Shown here piece after piece: positions 20,712-33,400 of a stretch of 64,000 bases of DNA. Both the position numbers and the translations under genes were made by a program. Within the stretch, counting starts at the first letter, position 1. The number at the start of each line of letters is the position of its first letter. Source of the DNA: Pyxicephalus adspersus (Eukaryota; Chordata; Amphibia; Anura; Pyxicephalidae); assembly GCF_032062135.1 (NCBI RefSeq), contig NC_092863.1, forward strand, positions 17,307,175-17,371,174. Reading direction: 5' to 3'. The notes under the pieces were generated by a model. That model searched no databases. It was not told the origin of the DNA and saw only the letters and a program-made list of their open reading frames with translations.

Positions 20712-23530
20712 CAATAAAATCATCTGCATAGGCACTGTACAGAGCTCCAGTTAACCTTCCCATCATTTAACTGGTCATAGAACTTGACAGACCACATTAG
20801 ACAGGGATCTGCAGACATTGACATATGGGTGCCAATTTAGCCGGTTTGAAAAAGGCCTAAATGTCAAAACCAGAACCCTAGGCTATCTACCTTTCATTTT
20901 AACTCAGGTAACTGATATTCTGATGAACAAGACAAAGGAGTATGACGTTAGGACAGTGTAAGGCTGCCAGACCTCTCCTCAATTCTGACTCTTGACACTC
21001 AAGCTAAAGATACAAAGAAGCCAATGGGATACTAGAGGCAGTAATATTACACTGCAGAACATTCAATTAAACTTTTAGCACCTATGTATAATTCCCCAAA
21101 TTATTATCACCAAAAAAGCAAATACAAACTGTACTCATTTTAGGTGTGTCGGAATCTTTGCACCAAATTGAAAACCAGCTTAAAGAAAATGAAGGAAACC
21201 AACCAATCATATATAATTAACAACTTTGCCCATAATATCAATGTGTTATAAACTGAAAAGTAATTGGAAGCTAAGATTTAATAAACAACTGCAGCTTGCA
21301 CTGAGCTAATAGGTACAAGCCAAGAGCCTTGTTTAAATCTTTGAATTTTTGCATGCCGTTGCCTACAAAGTTCCATTTTAATCCTGTGTTCTTTGGCTCT
21401 TGAAGGAATTGTTGGCTGGGAACACAGTATATAAATTCCTAGGCAATGCTTCTTAATGTATACTCATTTTCTGATATATTTTGTTTCGGAAAAACATTTT
21501 CTCCTGGGTTTGTCCTCTATGAATTGTTTATATTCTCATTACTGCAAACGCTCAGCTGCTTAATGTACGGGCTAATGCATGCTTTACATATAGAGCCCAG
21601 GATCATTCCAGCTCAGCCTTTTACTTTCCTATCCTGCTGTTTTACATGGATGCTCCAAGATGTGATCATGCCCTAGAAATGTTTTAACTTTGCATTACAG
21701 TTCATTATAAAAGGGATATACAGTTTTTTTCTGTAGTTTTATGTGAACTTACTTAGGCAGAGCAACAGGTTCACTTAATGCCTAAACCCCTGTTATATTA
21801 CCATTGCCTACTATCCCCCATCAGTTCAGTTCTAAAACTTTTTCAAAATGCATTATTATTGTTGCAAAATCCATTTCTGATTTGCCTCAATAATAACATT
21901 TATAGCCTATGATATTCGGTTAATGCCAAAATAAGAAAATTAAAGCATACATGACAACCAGACAACTCTGTCTGGGAGAGATGTGCTTTTAGAGATTTAA
22001 AAAAGAAAAGAAAAAGTATGTTGTAAAAAAGACCCAAATAGCAGGAGAGAACAGACTGCAAACAGGATGATTCAGGGGAAGGGCATGTCCCATTCTCTGC
22101 CCTGGCACAGACATTATATTATTCAAGTTATACACAGATAGTCATCAATCAGTGCTAGGCTTTCTTTTATTTCCACCCAATGTATCATACCTATAAATAC
22201 ACACTATATTTAATGTTTTTTGAAAGAACAAAAAATTACGTGTTTATCTATGGTCATGGGATAGATTGTAATGTTGTCACACTTCCCATACTGCCTATGC
22301 TCTGCCTTGTTCTACCTAACTCTGTTCTTTATAAAATCATATCCTCTTGGGACTATTTCCAGATAATACTGGATATTCTTTTGTCAAACTCTTTTAACTT
22401 TCTAGCTCCCCCACACCTAATTACTTCCAGAACCGCAAGTTACTACCTAAGCCTGCTAATTTAAACAGCCATTTATAGCCATACATATGTATGATCTATA
22501 TGCATATGGATATGCTTAGCTCTCTCCCAACCCAATGTAATTTACTCCTGAAAAAAAAAGATACACCAGCCCGGTCTTCTGTTTTCCATTGTTTAGTTAC
22601 TGGTTACGTTTTTTTCATTGGGGATCCACATTACTGACTAGCATTATTCTGATCAGCAAATGAACAGTTCATAAATTGGGAAGCTGATCTTGTATAGTAG
22701 GGATCTAAGCAGTCAATGTACACCTCTATTTGAGACACCAGTATTGGGTAAAATATTTCTTTTAAAGAAAAAAAAAGACGCACAGTAGAGATAGAGACAG
22801 AAAAGAAAAAGCAGATCCAGATTACAAGAGAATACACAGCATCCACGTTTCAGTAAAGCAGACTGCTCCAGATAAAGGAAACAAATAGGTCAATGTTTAT
22901 TTTCAAGAATGTTTTAAATGCCAGCAGACTCAGCTTGCAACTCCATTAGCATGTAAGACTTCATACAGGGAGGGTAGAGGAACACAGCCAAACTGGTTTC
23001 AGGCTTTTATTTCCCTTCCACTGAATCTCCATCCAAAGATATAGACATATACAGCCACAGGGGAGCCATATTACAGCATGTGTCTGGAAAAACAATATTG
23101 CACAAGGATGATTGTTGGCTGTGTAAAGTAGATTGCAGGAGGAACTTATATCAACTAAACTTATTCATGTTCTTCCTGAAAAGGAATCCTAGGCACAGCC
23201 TGAGAATTCATATTCCAAAACGTCAATTGTCAATTCACCTAATGTTAAGGTAACGTTACCTTGTTACCCATGTTTAATTGCTACCTTTAACCCTATTGTG
23301 TATCTTATCTTGTGCATGACGTTTCATTGCCTACTTATTGGAGAAGCAGCACCATGTAAATAATTCAAGTCAATCCAAGTTTATGAAAGTTTAAGCGCTC
23401 CCCACCTACCATCACATTAAAGTATTTGGGTCTGGTGATAAGCCAGTAAAATAATCAGGGATGCAGCCATGGAGAAGGGTCAACATACTGTCATATACCA
23501 AGATATACAGGCATTTCACTTTGCTACAGC
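20712..23530. other. Intergenic, no gene recognised
   Basis: Long AT-rich stretch with only chance frames. Nothing resembling a splice-bounded conserved exon was found, and no mobile element could be delimited. Confidence 0.5.
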
Positions 23531-23534
23531 ATAT

Positions 23535-23755
23535 TGTTTCTCAACCAGGGTTCCATAGAACCCTAGGATCCCTCCAGAGGCTGCTAGGGGTTCCATGAGC
23601 CGTGAGCAATTTGTGACTCTCAGGTCAGTTTAAGTGACACCAGCTTTTTGGCTGATAGGGTGACATTCTTCTCACTGGCCAGCACACGGATATACTGTGA
23701 ATTGTGAATATGAAGACCTCAAAGTCCTCCATGTTAAAAAGGTCAGGAAAGGCCG
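23535..23755. mobile_element. hAT-type family A, reverse orientation, 3' decayed
   Basis: Starts TTGTTTCTCAACCAGGGTTC, then CCTCCAGAGGCTGCTAGGGG, CAGGTCAGTTTAAGTGACAC and GGTGACATTCTTCTCACTGG. Ends near CATGTTAAAAAGGTCAGGAA. Opposite orientation to the copy at 19537. Confidence 0.7.
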
Positions 23756-24511
23756 CTATAGCAGGTGAACAGATCTGTGAAGGATTGATTGGAAGTTTTA
23801 AAATGAACAACAGTAAAAAAAGGAATAGGCAATTAAGTGTACATGTTTCTATGCCCTATACGACCAAGCTAGCAACACTTGTGCACTAGGTCTCCACTGA
23901 CAATATTGGGGTCATATCCTGAGGATCATTAGTCTAGATATTGGAACAATACAAGTCCAAGAGGAACGAGGTGCTAGGGTGGTCAGTGCTGATCAGATTT
24001 CAATGTAAAAGAATGTAAACTTCCTACGACCTAAAACCAGAGATACATAAGTAGCTTGGGGACATTTTGGGAAAATTGGAAATGGTGGGGGGGTGCGGTT
24101 ACAATTGCTGATCGGATACAAATAAAGTTTTATAATAAAGAGAAGAATACAATAAAATATTAATAATACTGTACTTAGTGTGGCTTAGTGAATGATATTA
24201 CAGCATTACAAAAAAATGTAAATATTTACAAAAACACAATGCGTTCTCTTTCCAACATATTTTATTATTTGTGGTCAGAGGGAAAATGCTGATGCAGGAG
24301 AAATCTTTATAAGCCTTTCTTATTGCTAAAGTATCAAAATGGTGTTATCAAATCAAACCTTAGTTGGTAATGGCTGTTCTTTTCCTGATTGTGTTTCACT
24401 CCATCGCCCTCTTCCCTAACAACCAACAGTCAAGGTGAGATAAGGGAAGGGTTCCCACTGGTTTCTGGGGGTTAGGAACGATCAGGGACAAAATGGTGCT
24501 TAATTGGGCCG
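23756..24511. other. Intergenic, nothing recognised
   Basis: AT-rich unique-looking sequence. Confidence 0.5.
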
Positions 24512-24670
24512 GTGAATGGTGCATGCTGCAAACCTGGAATGGAACTGTTCCAGGATTGAATGCATTTGTCAACAAATATGAAATTGTTTATAAGAAACCC
24601 ATACCAGGTTTATTGGATCACTCAGGTTCACCCATGATAGTGTACATTTCCAGTCTTTAATATATCAGGC
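24512..24670. repeat. Foldback repeat family, copy 4
   Basis: GCTGCAAACCTGGAATGGAA on the left and ACCAGGTTTATTGGATCACT on the right are inverted around a centre with GCATTTGTCAACAAATATG. The right flank CACCCATGATAGTGTACAT matches copy 3. Confidence 0.72.
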
Positions 24671-24986
24671 TCATTGTATTGGCAATTGCATGTTGTTAGT
24701 TCTGTCTATTTGCCTGCTAGGGAGATTTCCCTTCACTTCCCGTGCAGTCTTAAAAGCCTAAATATTTGTTCAATAGAGAAAAAGAAATAAAAAGTAATCC
24801 CTATAAAAAATGTATAACAAACCAACAATACATCCAGGGAAAGTAGAAAACACTAAAGCATAAATGCCATCCAAGCAAAATAAAGTGTGCTCAGGCCAGT
24901 GGCACAATTAGAATACAAGTGTGTGTCAAAGTGCATAACCACCTCTCTGGAGCTGGGTTCCACTATGTTCTACATCACTCAGTCTA

Positions 24987-25176
24987 CAGCGAGAGTGCCC
25001 ACACTTTTTTGGCTTGCAAGCTACTTTTAAAATGACCAAGTCAAAATGATCTACCAACAATAAAAACTTGGACTTAATAACTCCTGTGCGTGGTTGAGTT
25101 TTTTTTGAAAGGCGATCTACTGGCGTTGCCTTTCTGATCTACCAGTCGATCGGGATCCACCTGTTGGGCACCCCTG
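24987..25176 (+). mobile_element. hAT-like MITE family C, copy 1
   Basis: Starts CAGCGAGAGTGCCCACACTT and ends GTTGGGCACCCCTG, giving inverted CAG..(G)TGCCCA ends of hAT style. The interior GCTTGCAAGCTACTTTTAAA, followed by AATGACCAAGTCAAA..GATCTACCAAC, is shared in reverse with 55667-55865. No matching 8-bp flanking duplication is visible. Confidence 0.7.
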
Positions 25177-26459
25177 GTCAACAGCAATGCTACAACATGT
25201 CCTGTTTTTATCAGAGGCTCTTGTACTGAGCTCTCAGTTTTTTGTAATCTCTTTTTCCTTATGGAGACTTTACTTCCTGTCCTTTACACAGAAAAGAATT
25301 CATTCCAAAATTACACTCTCCACCATTTTGTTTCCTTTAGTTATCCTTTACAAGTAGCAAAATAAATTTCTTCCTTGGACTACACAATAGGTATGCTTTA
25401 TATTGTAGAGATCGGAGAGTGGGAGGGTTAAGAATTTTAGTAAAAGACAACTGGGTAGAGCTGAGACCACTCAATCCACATATAAGTTTGCACAGTGGAA
25501 CTTATCCGATCAACAAGTATTTTTCTCTATGCACACATTCCTAAATAAATGCATATTAAATCATAATGTATGGGGTAATGTGCATGTAATGCAGACATAT
25601 ACTCCTTACGTATTTAAAATTTTGTCTTGACATACTTTAGGCAATTTCAGCCACATTTATTCTACTGGGGATAACTGAAAAATGGTTATCCAACACCAAA
25701 TATTATATAAATTGTTTCAGCACAGTTTTTGAAAAAAATGACTTGAACCAGAATTACCCATGGTCATTTTAATGAAAGCAGTCTGATATTTCTACCGGAT
25801 TACAATTTATTTGGTTTAATTGATACAATTTTGGGTTGATCAAACCACTAATTCCTATGTTTGGTTGCTTCGGATTTTATTTTCAGCTTGACTAAAAGTG
25901 GTTAAAGTTTTTGGAAAGTTGCCATGTATATGATCATCCTTACACAAGGATCAGGATCCCTGATTTGAGCCATGTGACTGTTAAAAAAAGATCTTGCATT
26001 TTTAGTTTTACAAATTTTGAACTTTAGACTTGTTATTGTATTTAGTTTAACCTGTAGGTTGTATATATGATTATACTAATCACTCATCAAGAGAATGTCT
26101 GTTATATATATTGTGGTTATTCTAGGACAGCGCCATTTGTTGCCAATATTTAACTTTGGATGTTTATTTTCTTAGAACTCAGGTGATGAACTTAGATTAG
26201 CAGAGTCAGTGGAAACACTGGATTCTAAAATCCCTTCTACCACACTGAGCACAAGGGAATGTCATGTGAGACTTTTATTGCTCTCAGAACTGGAAGGATT
26301 GTGCAAAAGAATCTGTATTCAGTACTACTGAAACAATAAATAATTAGAATTTTTTAATTATAGATTAAAAGGAATTCTGTGGACCTTCTGTGGGACATCA
26401 GGATTGGTAATAAATCCAGACAGGATTTTAAGTATTGTTAAATAATACTCAAGGGCTAA
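25177..26459. other. Intergenic, nothing recognised
   Basis: AT-rich sequence with no exon, RNA gene or delimitable repeat. Confidence 0.5.
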
Positions 26460-26464
26460 CTGTA

Positions 26465-27610
26465 CATTTATAATGGATATTATTATGATTAGACAGTACT
26501 TAAATAGTGGCAACATATTGCAAAGCTCTGTACATTAGATAGGGGTTGCAAAGGACAGACAGATACAGACACTGACACAGGAGGAGAGGTGGGGGAAGTG
26601 GCACACATTAGAAGAGGAATATGGAAGTGTGGGAAGGAGTGAGGCTTTTATGAGACAGAAGAAGACAGCTAGGCAAGTCAAAAAAGATGGGTTTTGAAAA
26701 GATAGCTGTGCAGAAAGTAAGAGCAAGCTGAATAGAAAGTGATGTACTTGGTTCCAAAATTGATGGTAATATAAGCCTTGTATCATTTGCCTATAGCAAT
26801 AGCAGTGCCAGGAATATGTTATAGGGACTAACATTCCAAACATCACTGAAAGAGACACCAAAAATTTTTGCATTTTAACCTCCCTACAGAAGCCAAACTT
26901 TTTTACTTCTTGGGTGTGATCAGGTTAACTGTATGTCAATCAGAAGGTACATTTATTTGAATGGAGTAACTTACTGTTGTGTGTTCTAGCCATATTTGAC
27001 TGAGAGTGGGGGCAGCCACTACAAAAGTCTTGGAGTCGTGCATGTGACAATGTCATGAGTGAGAAAGTCATTAGTAGGTCATTGGAGGATTGAGAAGTGT
27101 AGTCAGGGGAGTATTTTTCTATCAGGGCACAAAGGTATGTGGGACAAGAGTTGTGTAGGGCTTTGATGGCAAAACACAGGAGCTTGAATTTGATTCTAAG
27201 GTGAAATGGAAGCCAATGAAGAGAACTACAAAGAGATGCAGCAGAAGAGGAGTGGTGGGAAGGATGGATGAGTCTGGCTGCAGCATTCATAATAGATTGT
27301 AGATAGATAGATTGTAGAGGAGTCGGGTTAGTGGAATACCAGAGAGAAGGATGTTACAGTAGTCCAGATGAGAGATGATATGAACGTGTACAAGGAGTTT
27401 GGTGGTCTCCGGGGATAGATCGGGGCAGATTTTGGAGATGTTGCACAGGTGAAAGTGGTAGGACCTGGAAATGTTCTGAATGTGGAGGGGGGAAGGATGG
27501 TCTCCGGGGATAGATCGGGGCAGATTTTGGAGATGTTGCACAGGTGAAAGTGGTAGGACCTGGAAATGTTCTGAATGTGGAGGGGGGAAGGATAGGGCAG
27601 AATCAAAGTT
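26465..27610 (-). mobile_element. L2-type LINE, 3' part, 5'-truncated
   Basis: Read on the - strand, this encodes the end of a non-LTR retrotransposon reverse transcriptase: HIISHLDYCNILLSGIPLTR near 27320-27400, then NAAARLIHPSHHSSSA, LHWLPFHLRIKFKLLCFAIK and ALHNSCPTYLCALIEKYSP near 27110-27290. The order (S-x-LDYCN-LL-GIP, NAAARLI, LHWLP, IKFK-LL, KALH, P-YL) is that of L2/CR1-clade elements. A 3' tail resembling TGTACAGAGCTTTGCAATAT, then an ATT-rich end near 26475, completes it. The copy is dead: it is 5'-truncated, frameshifted, and broken by an exact 95-bp duplication at 27404-27593. Confidence 0.85.
27404..27593. repeat. Perfect 95-bp tandem duplication inside the LINE
   Basis: 27404-27498 (starts GGTCTCCGGGGATAGATCG, ends GGGGGGAAGGAT) is repeated without a difference at 27499-27593. 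Because 95 is not a multiple of three, it also shifts the LINE frame. Confidence 0.95.
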
Positions 27611-30025
27611 GTCTGCTCCCTCCTCTCCCAGAATGCAGCTTGTGAGCCTTATGGTCACAGTCTTCTCTTTTCTACTGGTTTTCACTGCTTGACAGCTTTT
27701 TAACAAAATGTCCCTACCTGAAATTATTGCTGCCACATCTCCATTTAGTACTATATATGTATATAGCTGGTCTGCCAAAATTATAGCCCACCAACAGGGC
27801 CAAAGTACACTTGTGAAGTAAGAGGAGAGGTCTGGCAAGTTTGAACATTAAAGATTTACACAGATAATCTAAAAAATATGTATGCCATATCTGTGAAAAG
27901 ACACCTCATGAAAACTTGTCTTTGGGAATATTGGTTTGATGCCTATTTTTCAGCAAGATGGGCGGAGGATCTTGGTTTAGAATTCTTGGTAGGCCTCATG
28001 TATAATTTCATAAGATCCCATTCATGATTGATTCTTGTGAAAATACTTTTTATCAATGATTATGCACTGTAAAGGAGGAGGAACTCAAGATAAAGAGCAT
28101 TGAAAGTTTGATACAAGGGGAAGAATCTCAATTTGGCCCCCCCAATTGTTCCAGTTGTAAACACCATTAAAAAACTATTCCAGAGGATTCTTAGATCTCT
28201 CATTTTTTGGCACTACTCAATGCAGCAATATTACTGAAAACCGGGGTTATCAATGGCAAAATATCAGTCGCTTACTTTTAATGTAATGGCTTTGTGATTA
28301 TGTAATTTAAGTCAATGCTGTAATTATACATTGGTCTTCATTATGGTAAAAAACCAATGCCACTTGATAAGCAAAAATTCATTGAGTTCTGTAGCCTCTG
28401 TTGCCACAATAGATGAACCCAGGTGCCACAGTGCTGTTTATTTCCCATGCTGATTAGGAAAGCAAAATATAAAATCATCAACCAGCTTTAATGAAATATC
28501 AGTGTTTTATTGCTTCACATTGCATTTCAAACAAAGTTGATATGTACATTACATTTCAAAATGCTACATTGATTTAAAGGCAGATATCCTTTGTCATGAC
28601 AATTCTTGTTTCTAACTTTGTAAAGTAAACGCTAGCTTTGTTATTGGTCGATCAGACAGGTGGGTCACCCACACGTTTGTCACCTCTGTATGACAAGACA
28701 TTTGCATTCACAAATATATTGTGGTCATTTCAAAAGACATTAAAACATTAAAAAAAAAATTATACTTAAAGTGGAAATCAAAGTGACAAAATGAGACTTT
28801 TAGATAAGTAACAATTGTGAAAGTACCATAAAAATCTTCTTAAATAAAGCCACATTATCTTGCTGTTTCAAACATTACAATCTAGAAGAATTAATTCTTG
28901 CAGCGACTCCAGATGTTGCATGTGATGTGGCTACCTGACAATGGCAGTAGTTAAAATCTACCAAGAAAACACCATAGGCATGACACAATGATGCATTTTG
29001 CTGTAAGCCAAGCTCTTTAGGCAAAGAAAGAAGTGTCATTGACACTGCATGCTCTGGCTTGGAGGCTTTGGAAGTGCTTGAACTATCACCATTTTATGAT
29101 GGCCACATCCCATAGCAAAGGTTATATTACAACCAGGTCCAAGATTTAGTGCTTTATTTATATCCAGAATATATCCAGATATATATCCAGCAGACACATT
29201 TTTGATGAGAAATGTTCCTACTAAAAATCAAAGTTTTTTAACTTCCACTCATGTCTTGTCAACATCAAAATGTTTTTTGTTCAAGCACCATTTTAACTCC
29301 TCCAACCAAACCCATGTAACTACTTTGCGAATGTATATTATAAAATGCTGCAGATACAGACATGTTAAATTGGGCCAGTTAAGCCCTAGCATATGTTTGC
29401 ATTGATTACTTTCTTTGCCATTACTATCCCTTCCGTCAAGTCTATCAAGCATTTAAGTGCATTTTTAAATGAAAGATCAAGGAACAGCAGGACCAAATAA
29501 AGCACAAGTCTACAAATTCCAGCATTGATGATGTCACAGCAGTTTTCATCATGGCAGAGATGCATGATAAACATACAGTACTACTAAGAATCAGTGACAG
29601 ACTACCATAATATATATACAGACGCCAGAGAAAGTGGCATGCTGTATATACACTATGGTGATCCACATTTATATATTAAACTAAGGTATGCAAAGCACAG
29701 ATCAGCTATAAGTATGGTCACCAATACTGATATGTTACAATATGGGGGTAACTATTTACTAAAAACTATTAGGTGAGATTGAACAGCCCTAAGGAACTAG
29801 CAATTATGCACTTACTACCCTTATAAATGCTAGACTACAATACTACAGAATATAGTAGATGAGCTGCTCTGGACTCTACGGGTATTGAAAACACCATAAG
29901 GGTCTGTATATTAAAGTGCTTTCGGTTTACAGTTGTATTAGCACCACACATTTTATTTTGCCACAGGACAGTGCCATTTACTCAGGATGTGCACTTCAGG
30001 AGCTGACTAAAAGGTAAATGTTTTA
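27611..30025. other. Intergenic, nothing firmly recognised
   Basis: No exon. On the - strand, an AATAAA equivalent (TTTATT on +) falls at about 28505-28510, but no nearby exon would use it. Short decayed repeat edges may occur around 28765 (ACTTAAAGTGGAAATCAAAG). Confidence 0.45.
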
Positions 30026-30033
30026 ATCTAGAG

Positions 30034-30433
30034 CAGGGGTCGGCAAACTCCGGCCTTTAGGCCAGATACGACCTAGCTGGTAGTTCGTCCCGGCCTAACG
30101 CCCCCTGGCCGATCCGGCCTAATGCCGGCTGGATCTGCCAGGGGGCGTTAGGAACTACCGGAGCCGTAGCCTTCGGAGCTCCGGTTCCGCCTCCTTGCTG
30201 TTGTTCCCCTATTTACCGGGGCCGGCGTTGATACTGTCACCGCAGTAAACAGGGAACGCTCCCTGAAGGGAAATCCCTCTCCTCCACAATGCATACAGAG
30301 GAGAGGGATTTCACTTCAGGGGGCGTTCCCTGGTGGTGGGCGAAGCCATTAGGGCGGGGCTCAGAGTCCAGCCTCGTGTGCTCCCGCCTACCCCTAAAAT
30401 CGCCTAGTGGCCATAAAGGTTTGCCAACCCCTG
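30034..30433. mobile_element. hAT-type MITE family D, perfect 8-bp duplication
   Basis: Starts CAGGGGTCGGCAAACTCCGG and ends GGTTTGCCAACCCCTG, an inverted pair typical of Charlie-like hAT elements. The duplication ATCTAGAG is exact at 30026-30033 and 30434-30441. The 400-bp interior is GC-rich and holds nested inverted segments, for example GCCTAACGCCCCCTGGC near 30094 against GCCAGGGGGCGTTAGG near 30137. No transposase frame. Confidence 0.93.
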
Positions 30434-30441
30434 ATCTAGAG

Positions 30442-33400
30442 GGTACTTCATTAAAAATACTTTAGTAAACAAGTAATTGTTAAATATGGCAAATACTATT
30501 ATGTTTGCTATCCATATATTGATCTGCAGGCTTCTAACAGTGGGGGGCAAATTGCCATTTCTCCCCTTTAGCCCTCAAAGAGCATTTTTGGACTGCTCAG
30601 GTACAGGTCCAGTTTTTGTTGTGAACTAAATAAGTTATTTTTTTATTATATCACCAATGAATTAACTACTGATGGAACACATATGTATAAAGAGTACCTG
30701 TAAGCAGGAACCCCATTGTTCATACAAAACATACCAAAATGACCTTCCAAACTAATTCTATTGCTTCAACAGTTTGAGTCGCTAAACAATATGCTGATAG
30801 ATCAGCACAACAACCAGGCAGAAACAGCATCAGAATCATCAGCTCTCTTATGACAGCTTTACTTTAAGAGCCAAAGACAGACAACACTTTGTGTGTTTGA
30901 TTTAGGAGAAGAGCAAATTGGCATATTGGCAGCATTCCCAGATGCAGAAATGGAGACAAATAGATAATATGTTATATTTACAGATCCCAACAGCGTTGCC
31001 ACTACAAATTATAGAACATGTTTGTGTTTAAATATTTTAGTGTTTTAGTTATTTACTGTTTAGTATTTTTCTTTTACAGATTTTTAGTGTAGGCTATACA
31101 TATAGAGACAATTATGCACATTTTATACAAATATTAGATATTCAATTTGATGAAAACATCAAATCAGACCAAAATCTTTAAAAACCTTGGGCCTTTCTTG
31201 ATCAATTTTGATTGAAAAATCAAACATTGACTGGGAAAGGCCTACCTATTATTGATCAAAGCTTGTATAGTTTTGTAACTCAGCATTGCTGACACTCTAG
31301 TAGATTATTTTTAATCCGAATTCTGCTTTAATCTGTTCAATATCTGGATGCAAGGTGTAAAATTATCTAGATTTCCTGATTAACCAGGGAAATATTTTTG
31401 TTTGTCAAATCTATATTGTCATATATCTAATGCACAGTTAAATAGCAAGGTAAAATATCTAAAAATAATCTACTGTTTGTTAATGTGCTTTGATATACAA
31501 AGCATTTTCCAACCAGAACTAAAAACATGAAAGATGTTGACTGCTAGCAACAGAGTTGTTACTTTATTTTTTTCTTGTCCATCATTTCTTTGCAATTAAG
31601 AAAAATAAAGGATTATACATAAAAACATGAAATATAGACTCTGGAATCCTACAAGCAACTCAAATAACATTTAAACTTAAAATGTATTACGACTTCTCAA
31701 GTATGTCATGGCATGTTTTAAAAAACCATAGGCTCAAATGTACTTATAACATTTACTACATTTATTCATTATATTCAAGTTTATTTATCATTTTTTTTTA
31801 ATTTATTCATTTTTTATTTTGATAGTGAGAAAGAACAAGTATTAGGTCAAGAGTATAAAAAAGTGGTGGGGGGCATTGTTTAATGCCACCAGTCAAGTTT
31901 CACCTCTCAAAGAAAGAAAGCAATGTGAATAGCTGCACGGACACTCACATTGGTATATATCAACCCTAAAGTGCAAATAGCAAGAAGTGAAAACATACTA
32001 CAGTTAAAGCAACTGATTAAGTATCAGATTTTTAGGCTAAGATTGAGACTGACTGCTACAGCAGGATCACAAAGGATTGGAGGATGTTAGATCTTATATA
32101 GGCTTATTAGGTAAAACAGTGCAAAGTGTAGTGGCAAAACACACAACGTGCACACAAGAGGGTCGTTGCCACAACCAAGCAACTAACATTTCCGAAAGAA
32201 GGTTAACATGGGCAATGCCCAACGTCCTGTTGGGACTGGTTTCCTTTAAAGTACATCTTAAGCCAAAGCTTTTTTTAGTGATGCCAAAAGTGATATCAGG
32301 CCGTCAACTTTTTCTATTGTTTGTATCCCATTTTTGTTCACTTCCTATTTTGCATACAGGAAGTGGGTGAAATTTCCCAAATTAGGGGAAAGTACTTTGT
32401 AAGGATAGCTATAGATAAATTATTAATTTAATCCAGTTGATCAACTTGTCTACCTCACACTGCAGTAGTAGATTCTTTAATACTTACTCTTGATTGATTA
32501 TACCCAATCACTATACTTTCACCTGCTTAATCCCTCAGTTAATGATAAGCGTATGTACATTTTATTCAAAACTCAAGCAGAAATGTATTGGGAACGTTTG
32601 AAAAACCAACAGGAGCTTGTAATTTATTGTATAATTCAGAAATAAAGACACTGATTTATTGTTAATTTTTTGGAGTAATCAAATAGACTGCTTAGCTGAA
32701 GGGGTAAAAAATCATGTCCCAAACAGCCTGATTTTGACAGTTTTTACTGGAACTAGGATCCCTATTGTAAAAGTTCTCCTCACCTGAGTATCAGGGACAA
32801 CTGAAAACTTTTTAACTTCCATCAATGTCTCTCCTGGAAAGAGTGATCTCTAAGAAGGATTTATTTTCTAAATGATAAATATCCTTTGAAAGGTTTCAAA
32901 ACATTTTTTGCATGGCGTTACTAAATAGACCCAACAGTCATTGGGGTCCACCAATCTTTTCTTCGAAAGTATACATACAGAGATGATTGTTTTGTCAAAT
33001 AAGTGAATAATTTTTGATATGTTTTCCATGGGTTACTGCTAAAAAAAGAAAAACTGTATTGAGGTACAATGGAAGCTACCACTGTTGACTTCTCAGTCTC
33101 CAAAACGGTAATTCCCTTTTAGCCATTCTAATCAAACAGCCTTAATTCTTTCAGAACAAATAAAGAAATTTGGATTACATTTTTGAAAAACCTAACTAGA
33201 TCCCAAAAAATACTTATCTGACTCAAATAATGCTCCAGGTCTAAAATGTTCCTTCTTCCTTACAGAAGAGCGGGAGGCTCTAATGAATGTTTGTGTGACA
33301 TAAAGAGTTCCCAATGGAGTGGTTCTCGCATGCTCCAATAGACTGTAGTGGTATAATGATATGATGACAAATGACATTGGGTTTTGACTGCAGTGTTTGA

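Noticed and set aside
20312..20731. Open frame of 139 codons, Arg-rich
   Set aside because: It lies almost wholly inside the Harbinger-type MITE; the Arg richness comes from its CGT/CGA words. The second copy does not keep the frame.
27287..27838. Open frame of 183 codons on the - strand as a possible gene
   Set aside because: Its C-terminal part is L2-type LINE reverse transcriptase and its middle is the 95-bp duplication; the N-terminal part has no recognisable homology and no start context.
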